DNA of 64,000 nt from Rhizopus arrhizus (taxonomy: Eukaryota > Mucoromycota > Mucoromycetes > Mucorales > Rhizopodaceae). Location of the stretch: the NCBI GenBank assembly GCA_024220505.1, contig JAKZZE010000041.1:1-64000 (forward strand), given 5' to 3'. Below, one piece after another: positions 1-7,347 of the stretch (positions are counted from its first letter, which is position 1; each line of letters starts with the position of its first letter). The notes under the pieces are model-generated. The model searched no databases and was not told where the DNA came from. It saw only the letters and a list, made by a program, of their open reading frames with translations. A program made the position numbers and the translations under genes.

Positions 1-413
1 TGAAAATGCATGGGCCATGCTTAAAAAGAAGGAACAGATGACAAGACCACCTTCTTCTGTGGTTGAGACTGACCAAGCATTTTTGACCGGGTTTCGAAGC
101 TTTGGTATGACCTAGCAACTCCAGAGTACTGTAGAAACCTTATTCACTCTATGCCCCGTCGAGTTCGGGACGTAATCCAGCGTAAGGGCCGCGATACCAA
201 GTACTAATCGAAATTCAAAAAAATAAAAATACATTATTTTCAATATATCTTCTTATAACATGGCGGAAAATAAAAAATACCATTTCCGACAAATATTGTC
301 AACTTTGTTGAAGGAAGAGACAAATTTTTCGTCAGCAAAGCAGAGCTCTAAGCTTAATTCCCGGCGAGGCATTGCGAAAAAACCAAAAAACGGACTGATT
401 TTGTCCCTTACTG
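1..413 (+). mobile_element. Tc1/mariner element (family Tc1-I), right part only
   Basis: This is the right-hand end of a Tc1/mariner DNA transposon cut by the window start. Its terminal inverted repeat, read inward from the right end, starts CAGTAAGGGACAAAATCAG, and the element stops at a TA dinucleotide (414-415), the standard Tc1 target. Beyond it the reverse-transcriptase frame of gypsy element A resumes (Y-x-D-I-F-D-W-N-N), so this transposon inserted into element A. The left end lies outside the window. Confidence 0.8.
2..207 (+). pseudogene. Tc1-I transposase, C-terminal remnant with frameshift
   Basis: The sequence reads E-N-A-W-A-M-L-K-K-K, the segment that follows the catalytic glutamate in Tc1 transposases. 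It then continues in another frame as W-Y-D-L-A-T-P-E-Y and ends in R-K-G-R-D-T-K-Y before a stop at 205-207. The change of frame near 105 shows the gene is broken. Only the last ~65 codons are inside the window, so the catalytic aspartates cannot be assessed. Confidence 0.7.
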
Positions 414-415
414 TA

Positions 416-1758
416 TAAAGATATATTTGATTGGAATAATGACACCATTGGATGTACGCCACTAATACAACATAAATAACCATAGAAGAGAATACACCAC
501 CTATTAGTCATAGGCCTTATCGGCTCAGTCCTATTGAATCAGACTATCTTCAAAAAGAATTGGAGAAATATTGTAAGTTAGGAGTAATCGCACCCTCAAA
601 CAGTCCGTGGGCAGCACCCGTAATCTTGGTCAAGAAAAAAAATGGAGAATACCGTATGGTTATTGACTATCGAAAACTGAACGCGGTGACAAAAAAAGAT
701 TCGTATCCCCTACCAAGGATTGATGACTTGCTAGATACTCTGGGAAAGGCAAAAGTATTTTCTGCTTTAGACATGAGGGCCGGTTTTCATCAAATACCAA
801 TGGAAGAGAATAGCAAAGAACTCACTGCGTTTACTACAAAATATGGTGTCTACAGTTACAACACTTTGCCTATGGGGTTAGTTAATTCGCCTGCTACATT
901 TCAACGCCTCATAGACCTTTGCTTCAGATCCTTGATAAACAAATGTCTAGTTGCCTATATCGACGATTTGAATGTATACTCTCACAACATACATGAACAC
1001 CTCATACATATCGAACAGGTTTTTAATTGTATCCAAATTGCCAACTTAAAGTTGAATCCAGAGAAATGCTTCTTTTTAAGGATCATCTGAAATTTCTCGG
1101 GTATATTGTTACAAGCAATGGAATACAGACAGACCCAAGCAAGATAGAAAAAATACAAAACTATCCTGTGCCAAAAACTCTCACGCAAATAAGGGGATTT
1201 CTTGGGCTAGCGTCATACTATCGACGATTTATCAAAAACTTTGCAGCAATCGCACGCCCTTTACATGATCAAACAAAAACCTCAAAAAAGATACCATGGA
1301 CTAACAAAACCACTGAATCTTTTGAATTACTCAAAAAATTGTTGACACAAGCACCGGTATTAGCAAGGCCCGACTTTAATCGCGACTTTATCTTGGTGAC
1401 TGACGCATCTAGAAATGGCCTTGGGTGTATCTTGACACAACTGGATGATAATGGGCATGAGCATCCAATCATATATGCAAGTAGAAGCTTAAAATCCAGT
1501 GAGGTAAACTATGGAGTCTCGAAGTTAGAATGTTTAGCTGTGATCTGGGCAGTAAAGAAATTCAGACCATATCTCTTGGGAAAAAGATTTAAAATTATAA
1601 CAGATCATTCAGCCTTAAAAGGTTTACTTAATACAACAAGCCCGACTGGCATCATAGCAAGATGGATTACCATTTTATCAGAATACGAATACGAAATCAA
1701 ATACCGTCCTGGACGAGTCAATGAAAGCGCCGATTTTCTATCAAGGCTAGGATATTAG
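416..1758 (+). pseudogene. Gypsy A pol: reverse transcriptase-RNase H, frameshifted
   Basis: This is the RT plus RNase H part of a Ty3/gypsy pol. The RT core is plain: S-P-W-A-A-P-V-I-L-V-K-K-K, the Y-P-L-P-R-I-D-D-L-L segment, F-S-A-L-D-M-R-A-G-F-H-Q, and the catalytic A-Y-I-D-D-L box (about 954-971). RNase H follows, with V-T-D-A-S and I-T-D-H-S-A. The frame is broken twice compared with element B: once near 475, where a base is missing in an A/T run, and once near 1070 in a T-run. The ORF ends at TAG (1756-1758) right after A-D-F-L-S-R-L-G-Y, exactly where element B also stops. The upstream protease is missing because Tc1-I sits there. Confidence 0.85.
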
Positions 1759-1947
1759 ACACAAAAATTTTTTTACCATTACAAAAAAAAAAAAAAAAAA
1801 AAATAGACTACAAGGTGGTTGGGAGGGGTAGTTGAAACAAAATTGAAACAAAATCTCCAAAAACAAAATCAAATCAAAAAAAAAAAAAATTTATCTGAAT
1901 TCACACAATACTATACAACCACAAACATCATCAAACGTAATACAAAA
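1759..1947 (+). other. RNase H-integrase spacer of element A, with A-run and G-rich block
   Basis: This non-coding spacer separates the RNase H stop from the integrase ATG. It holds a 21-base A-run and then AGGTGGTTGGGAGGGG and TAGTTGAAAC. Element B has the equivalent GGAGGATGGGAGGG and TAGTTGAAAC in its own, longer spacer. Conservation of the purine block in an otherwise divergent spacer suggests function, for example a central polypurine tract or a translation signal; this is inference. Confidence 0.55.
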
Positions 1948-3353
1948 ATGGAAAAAGAGAAAATACAGATGCTGAAACAATATCTGATGACACTGAAAAT
2001 TCCAGGCAATACAACAAACAAGCAAAAGAGATATCTCGAAAAAGAATCTATCAATTACACAATCTACAAGGATACTTTATATCGTTACAATACTACGAAT
2101 GGAATCATTCGCAAAGTCCTTAATCAGGAAGAAGCAGATGACATAATACACACATACCATCAACATCCATTAGGAGGCCATCTCGCATACAATAACACGT
2201 TACACAAAATTGCCACTCGATATTTTTGGGAAAAAATGTCCCACGATATACAAGAATATATTAAAAAATGTCCTCGATGCCAGATGCATGGAAGTAAATC
2301 GCTTAGAGAAGAACTGTATCCAGTACCTGTTTCCACAAAACCCTTTGATCGAATTGCACTAGATGTAAAGCATGTACAAACATCAAGAGCGGGATATCGA
2401 TACATAATTGTTGGAATAGATTACCTGACAAAATATGTTGAAGCCAGACCAATGCGTTTTCAAACATCATCGGAAATAGCTCTATTTTTATACGAGGAGA
2501 TAATATGTCGACATGGATGCCCAACGATATTAGTATCTGATAATGGCAAACCCTTTTTAAGTGATTTGATACGTCAAGTGTGTCGAAACTATTCAATTAT
2601 TCATAAAACAACAACACCCTATAATCCACAGAGTAACGGCCTTATCGAACGATTTAACCGTACCTTAGGTCAAATTTTGCAACGTCGAGATGACAATGAA
2701 AAGAAAGATTGGGATCAATACCTACCTGCGGCAATATTTGCCTATCGTTCTATGAAACAAGCTACTACCAAACAAAGTCCGTTTTTCTTATTGTATGGTT
2801 ATGAACCCAAAACTCCTTTTGATATGAAACATCAAATTTATGAGAAGAGTTCACCAAAATTTGAAGCAACATTGTTCCACAGAACAGCACATCAGATACA
2901 CAATCTAAATAGAATCAGGGAACAGGCTACTAAAGCCATCAAAACTACACAGACAGCTCAGAAAAAGGCTATAGAGAACAAACTTCTAGATCAAAGGAAA
3001 GAACTGAAGCCTTCTTTTAATATTGGGGACATCGTGCTATTGTACAAAGATTACTTATCCACTTCTTGGTCTGGAAAACTACAGGACAAATGGGAAGGGC
3101 CATACATCATCCAGAACAGCTTAGGCAAGGGAACCTATCATATAAAAAGCAACAATGTGATGGATACTAAAATTAGAAGGGTACACGGTAACAGACTTAA
3201 ACCGTATTCATTCCCAAATACACAATGGAGGTCAGAGCAGCAACGAGTTACTTTAGATGATCTGGATGATGAAACCAAAGAACTTTTGATTAACGTCAAC
3301 AAATATAAACAAAAGAACATATATAAAAGAAAAAAAATGGATAATATTAAAAC

Positions 3354-3385
<32 letters not shown>

Positions 3386-3414
3386 TTTTACTACAGGAAA
3401 ATGAATACAACTGA
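1948..3414 (+). CDS. Gypsy A integrase as a separate ORF
   Basis: A Ty3/gypsy integrase that would insert retrotransposon cDNA into the genome. It opens M-E-K-E-K-I-Q-M-L-K-Q-Y-L, parallel to M-E-Q-G-Q-I-N-I-L-K-Q-Y-L in element B; that match is why I take 1948 rather than the longer open frame upstream. An H-H-C-C zinc domain is present (H-Q-H-P-L-G-G-H and C-P-R-C), then the catalytic core: L-D-V-K-H-V, V-S-D-N-G-K-P-F and N-G-L-I-E-R-F-N-R supply D, D and E. The C-terminal GPY-like part reads D-K-W-E-G-P-Y. No chromodomain is visible. The tail runs into a (TA)n-rich, lysine-rich stretch. The reading frame is intact although the RT upstream is broken. Gypsy integrase is normally fused to RT-RNase H. 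Confidence 0.85.
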
Positions 3415-4255
3415 AAATCAAGACATGCAATGTACCTGGTGGAGACCTTACGCTCTCCGTAAACAAGACTTCCCAAACGCCACTGAATACATGAGGGCCA
3501 TGATGAGAATATACTTTGCCAAGTTATTTGAATACGAAGGATATGATGCTACAGTTCAAGCTCTTGACCAATGGTTGACATATTGTGAACAGTTCCTAGG
3601 AGGTCGCGAAAAAATAAAATACGGTGAACCAAATGATGAAATAACAAGATGGAACTGTATTATCCAAGCTGTCAATGGTTTTAAAGATAATCCTACAGAG
3701 GAGCCTGTATCTATACTTGACCTACCAAATCAAAAAGACAGTACACCTAGTCTTGTGCCAAACCTACAATTAAACCCTGAAACCAAACCCGAATCTAATG
3801 ACGATGAAGCGATAGTCGAGACCTACTTTTACGAAGATTTGGAACAGCTATACCAACAAGAATCACTGGAGCTAGAAGAAAAGAAAATTGAAAAAATATA
3901 CTTCGAATTCCATGAATGGGCCAAAATTGAAAGAGAAGTTGTTAATATGAAGCAAGACTTAGCCAGAAAATTTTCTAAAGCAGTAACTCAATGGAGCCAT
4001 AAAAAATTCTCTGAACCTGAACCAAATAGAAGCAGTGTAGAAGCTTATATTACAGCCAAACATGCTCACCTGAAGGCTTTGATTCCTAGACACAGGATTT
4101 ATCCGACTCTAATGCGTCATATAAAAGGTGATGATGTCTGGGGAAAAATTCATCAAAAACCAAAGACGTTCGAGGACGAACTTTCTCTCCCCAGGGGCAT
4201 CTGTAACACAAACAATGGGAAAAAATTAAAAAATTGTACCACCAGAATTGAATGA
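3401..4255 (+). CDS. Gypsy A ORF4, conserved protein of unknown function
   Basis: A 284-codon ORF directly after integrase, overlapping its end by 14 nt. I do not recognise a family. It matches ORF4 of element B (14293-15030), most clearly in a C-terminal block at residues ~191-250: W-S-H, P-E-P-N, V-x-A-Y-x-x-A-K, L-K-A-L-I-P, Y-P-T-L and D-x-W-x-K-I all have counterparts at the same spacing. There is also an N-terminal match around E-G-Y-D. The middle is acidic and glutamate-rich, with coiled-coil-like runs near residues 140-190. I see no signal peptide, hydrophobic membrane span or zinc motif. The position is that of env in errantiviruses, but the protein does not look like an envelope. 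The last ~18 codons lie inside the 3' LTR. A Gag-like or accessory role is possible but unproven. Confidence 0.7.
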   Translation: MNTTENQDMQCTWWRPYALRKQDFPNATEYMRAMMRIYFAKLFEYEGYDATVQALDQWLTYCEQFLGGREKIKYGEPNDEITRWNCIIQAVNGFKDNPTEEPVSILDLPNQKDSTPSLVPNLQLNPETKPESNDDEAIVETYFYEDLEQLYQQESLELEEKKIEKIYFEFHEWAKIEREVVNMKQDLARKFSKAVTQWSHKKFSEPEPNRSSVEAYITAKHAHLKALIPRHRIYPTLMRHIKGDDVWGKIHQKPKTFEDELSLPRGICNTNNGKKLKNCTTRIE

Positions 4256-4836
4256 ATACAGACAGTGTATGAATACAGACAGTGTATGAATACAGACAGT
4301 GTTTGAATACAGACAGTTGTTTGGATTCAGATGGCTATGTAGATTCATACAAAATTCTTTTCACACTAAAAACCAAAAACAACAGATAATCAGAAAACTC
4401 CAAAAACATATAAATACCTCGACATATTAACAGCAATCACAAGACTCACTTACTTACTTCACTCTTAACTTTTGTTTTATTTTACTTTATTTACTTTACT
4501 TTTTGATTATTTGAATAAATATCATATAAAGTAAATCTCTTTTGTTTTTCTTTTATTTTACTTAACATCAAGAACAAGAAGTCCCTTGAAGTATATACAC
4601 TTCATTGTAAATCCTTTTTATTTTATTTTATCTTTATTTTACCTTTTTATTTTTACTTTACTTAAAACAGTCTGATCTACTTATAAGATCTGGTGGTCAC
4701 TTTACTCAAGCAACTTATATTCAAATCATTACTCTTTTTGGAATCAAATCCTACCTAAACCTTTGATCTTATATCAAGACTCTCTTAAATCAAACCTATT
4801 TAACACTATAAAAATCTTACAAACTCCAATCTCACA
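4202..4836 (+). repeat. 3' LTR of gypsy element A
   Basis: The LTR starts TGTAACACAAAC inside the end of ORF4, after GGGGCATC (element B has GGGCATC followed by TGTAACC), and ends ...ATCTCACA. A TATA box lies near 4409, with AATAAA-like signals downstream. U3 carries about four copies of a ~17-bp unit containing GAATACAGACAGTG (4252-4318). The box GATCTGGTGGTCAC lies at 4688-4701. Solo LTR C (5428-5991) is a close relative. Confidence 0.8.
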
Positions 4837-5335
4837 ACACTATACAACAACCGCCTCTTATGTTATAACAACCATTCAAAATACCAAAAACAGAACAAAA
4901 TCATAAAACCCAAAAACATATAAATAACCTCACATAATAATCTCAAAAAATAGGACTTCACTTCTAACTTCTAACTTCACTTCTAACTTCCTAACTTCTC
5001 TCTTATTTTATTTTTACTTTTTCTTTTTATCAAATAAATATTCTTTTAAAGAGGCAAACTATCTCTTATTTTATTTAACATCAAGAACAAGAAGTCCCTT
5101 GAAGCTATTATACTTCATTGTAAATCCCCTTTTTTATTTTACTTTATCTTTTTATTTTTATTCTACCTTAACTAAAACAGTTTGATCTACTTTATAAGAT
5201 CTGGTGGTCACTATAACAAGCGAATCAAGCCAATCCAACTCATATAAAAGCAATTATTATACCAATTACAACTTAAATCTGTTTATTTAAACCTCAACTC
5301 AACACACTCAAGCGAACTAGTAAAAATTTATTACA
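4837..5335 (+). repeat. Solo LTR D (left copy), 3' 499 bp
   Basis: These 499 bp match 15552-16050 with no difference I could find by eye. The copy begins at the ACAC where element A is inserted and ends ...TTATTACA. Its 5' part lies left of element A, outside the window. It runs directly into the second part of the 5' LTR of element B, so it is best read as an LTR inserted in that LTR. It contains a TATA box near 4918 and the box GATCTGGTGGTCAC (5199-5212). Confidence 0.75.
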
Positions 5336-6172
5336 ATATAAATACCTTCTCTTGTTGAAGTCAATTCAATTCAGTTTTTTTTGAATAAAGAACTCAAGTT
5401 CAATTCTTTTTATCTTTTCATTTACACTGTAACACAATGCAGCAAACTTTTGCAGCATTTGACTTTTCTCTCTCCAACTAATTCAAATCCAGGAAAATAC
5501 AAACAAATACGTATGAATACAGATAAATCCAGAAAAATACAAAAAAACACAGAATATCCACAAAATCATCAAAAACAGCATATAATCAGAAAAGCCAAAA
5601 ACATATAAATAACTTCAATATTTCTTATACTTTTAACTTACTGACTTACTTACTTCACTTATTTACTTTACTTTTTGATTATTTTAATAAATATCATACA
5701 AAGTAAATCTATTTTGTTTTTCTTTTATTTTACTTAACATCAAGAACAAGAAGTCCCTTGAAGCAAATACACTTCATTGTAATCCCTTTTTTTTTATCTT
5801 TTTACTTTATTTTATTCACAACAGTTTGATCTACTTATAAGATCTGGTGGTCACTTCTTACAAGCAAACTTATATTCAAATCATTACTCTTTTTGAAATC
5901 AAATCCTACCTAAACCTTTGATCTTATATCAAGACTCTCTTAAATCAAACCTATTTAACACTATAAAAACCTTACAAACTCCAATCTCACAACACAAACA
6001 GGCAATCTTTAGTTATAAAAGTCCCTGTTCCCTTTATTTTTATCTTTATCTTTTATCTTATATTTGATCTTACTTAAAAGATCTGGTGGTCACATCAAGC
6101 AACTAAACTTGTAAAAACTCAAGAAAACTCTCTTTATTAATAACAACCTTTACTACTCCAAGAAAAATAACA
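5336..6172 (+). repeat. 5' LTR of gypsy element B (interrupted)
   Basis: Positions 5336-5427 plus 5992-6172 match 15101-15370 of the 3' LTR of element B and end ...AAAAATAACA. The first ~145 bp of the LTR are separated off by the LTR D and element A insertions. Solo LTR C (5428-5991) splits the remainder. It contains a TATA box at its start and the GATCTGGTGGTCAC box at 6081-6093. Confidence 0.8.
5428..5991 (+). repeat. Solo LTR C inside the 5' LTR of element B
   Basis: A 564-bp LTR, TGTAACACAATG...ATCTCACA, flanked on both sides by ACAC (5424-5427 and 5992-5995). The uninterrupted 3' LTR of element B carries a single ACAC at this point, which confirms the insertion. The sequence is very similar to the LTR of element A (same TATA box, same GATCTGGTGGTCAC box at 5842-5854, same end). 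No internal domain is present. Confidence 0.85.
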
Positions 6173-6174
6173 TT

Positions 6175-6193
6175 TGGTGGTCACTACGAGGGA
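6175..6193 (+). promoter_or_regulatory. Primer-binding site of gypsy element B
   Basis: Two bases after the 5' LTR comes TGGTGGTCACTACGAGGGA. It begins with the TGG that pairs with the CCA end of a tRNA, so minus-strand synthesis would be primed by a tRNA ending ...GTGACCACCA. Which isoacceptor this is cannot be said from the window. The first 10 bases also occur inside every LTR of this group here. Confidence 0.7.
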
Positions 6194-6291
6194 CATCAAA
6201 TCAAAAATCAAGACTTCAAGACTCAAAAATAATAAAAATTTACAAACTCGAATTCCTTAACGATTTACTATCAAGCTTACCTCACATTGAC

Positions 6292-7347
6292 ATGCCCGAA
6301 CAAATCGCGTTGGCCAATAGTAATATCAGCCCTAACAACCGCCCTCTACTCATCGAATTCCATGGTTACGAAGGTGAAGACTTTCGACACTTTCAGGAAG
6401 TCTTAGAATCGTATATGGACATTAATGATATTACGAAAAATGCAAGAAAGCGAACCATACTCAAGGCACAATTGCGTGGCCCTGCCAAGACACTCTTTGA
6501 GAAAGTTATACTCAAGGATAACCCTGGAATGGAATATGAACAAGCAATTGCAAGTCTGAAAGCTCGTTATATAACACCAGAACTCATACAGCGTTACGAA
6601 TTACAATTTAACGAAATGTATCAGGGAGAGCAAGAGCATCCCCAGATATTCTTTGCAAGGTTACAAGAAGCTGCTGGACTTGCCGAAATCAAGGATGAAG
6701 CAGTAATCGAAAGTAGATTCCGTGCTGGGCTATTGCCCGAGATTAAGCAATTTTGTATACAAAGTAGTTCGAGAACCACTCAAGATTGGATGACTCACGC
6801 CGAAGGATGGTGGTATGCTAATAAGCCTCGTAAAATATCAATGGTGAACAACCCCTTCATACCAAGAAATGCTAATCAAGCCCTCATCGAGCACGAGATG
6901 GAGCAGCATAAACGTCATCAAAATAGCAATCACAACATTGAATTATATGATGCTGAACAACAACCAGCTATTATCCCTGCTTATGGATTAACCACTAATC
7001 AAAACCAATTAACTGCAATGGATGCAACACCAAGACGTGCTCAATATGGTTCCAATACGTACTCTCACAATCGTAACTACAGCCAACAAAGTAATCATCT
7101 TAGTCAGCAACAGGAACTAGTGGATCTTATACAACGTACTATACGCTCAGAGCTGGATAACCAACGTCAGCAATACAACAGAAACTATGGCCGCAATAAT
7201 CGCAACAACTATAACAACAACAATTATAGTAATGACAGAAATGGACGTCCTAATAACAATTATAATAATAGGTATAACAGCCGAGCCGATGACAATTATA
7301 ATAACCAGCAACAAGGCTCCAACCAAAACCAACAACCAAAAAACTAA
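6292..7347 (+). CDS. gag: Gypsy B Gag
   Basis: The 351-residue Gag of a Ty3/gypsy element, the structural protein of the virus-like particle. Residues ~20-200 look like a retrotransposon Gag capsid domain (F-x-G-Y-E-G-E-D, then a helical region with L-x-x-R-Y-I-T and F-N-E-M-Y-Q-G-E). The C-terminal third is low-complexity and rich in Asn, Gln, Tyr and Arg (residues ~255-350), probably an RNA-binding tail; no CCHC zinc knuckle is visible. The ATG at 6292 is the first good start 120 bp after the LTR. The stop TAA (7345-7347) directly follows a slippery heptamer. Confidence 0.85.
   Translation: MPEQIALANSNISPNNRPLLIEFHGYEGEDFRHFQEVLESYMDINDITKNARKRTILKAQLRGPAKTLFEKVILKDNPGMEYEQAIASLKARYITPELIQRYELQFNEMYQGEQEHPQIFFARLQEAAGLAEIKDEAVIESRFRAGLLPEIKQFCIQSSSRTTQDWMTHAEGWWYANKPRKISMVNNPFIPRNANQALIEHEMEQHKRHQNSNHNIELYDAEQQPAIIPAYGLTTNQNQLTAMDATPRRAQYGSNTYSHNRNYSQQSNHLSQQQELVDLIQRTIRSELDNQRQQYNRNYGRNNRNNYNNNNYSNDRNGRPNNNYNNRYNSRADDNYNNQQQGSNQNQQPKN
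7338..7344 (+). promoter_or_regulatory. Predicted -1 ribosomal frameshift site, A AAA AAC
   Basis: In the gag frame the sequence is A|AAA|AAC|TAA, which fits the X XXY YYZ rule for programmed -1 frameshifting. The pol frame is the -1 frame; it is open across this point and stays open to the protease. A slip here would give a Gag-Pol fusion. Only a weak TTGC/GCAA stem is visible just downstream. Confidence 0.7.

Larger units (their letters stand above)
416..4836 (+). mobile_element. Ty3/gypsy retrotransposon A (5' part missing)
   Basis: Element A carries RT-RNase H, a separate integrase ORF, ORF4 and a 3' LTR (4202-4836). Its 5' end lies left of the window beyond the Tc1-I insertion. It is related to but clearly diverged from element B. 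It ends ...CTCACA followed by ACAC, and the uninterrupted copy of the LTR it landed in (the LTR D copy at 15471-16050) shows a single ACAC at the same place, so A inserted into an older solo LTR with a 4-bp duplication. At least two single-base frameshifts show it is no longer autonomous. Confidence 0.85.

Noticed and set aside
3401..4255. ORF4 as a retroviral-type env gene because of its position after integrase
   Set aside because: No signal peptide, no hydrophobic membrane span and no cleavage site are visible in either copy.
4252..4318. Short regular repeats as a CRISPR-like array
   Set aside because: The units are directly tandem without spacers and lie in an LTR of a eukaryotic element.
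7147..7335. Minus-strand hydrophobic ORF (Ile/Val-rich)
   Set aside because: It is the reverse reading of the Asn-codon repeats in Gag.
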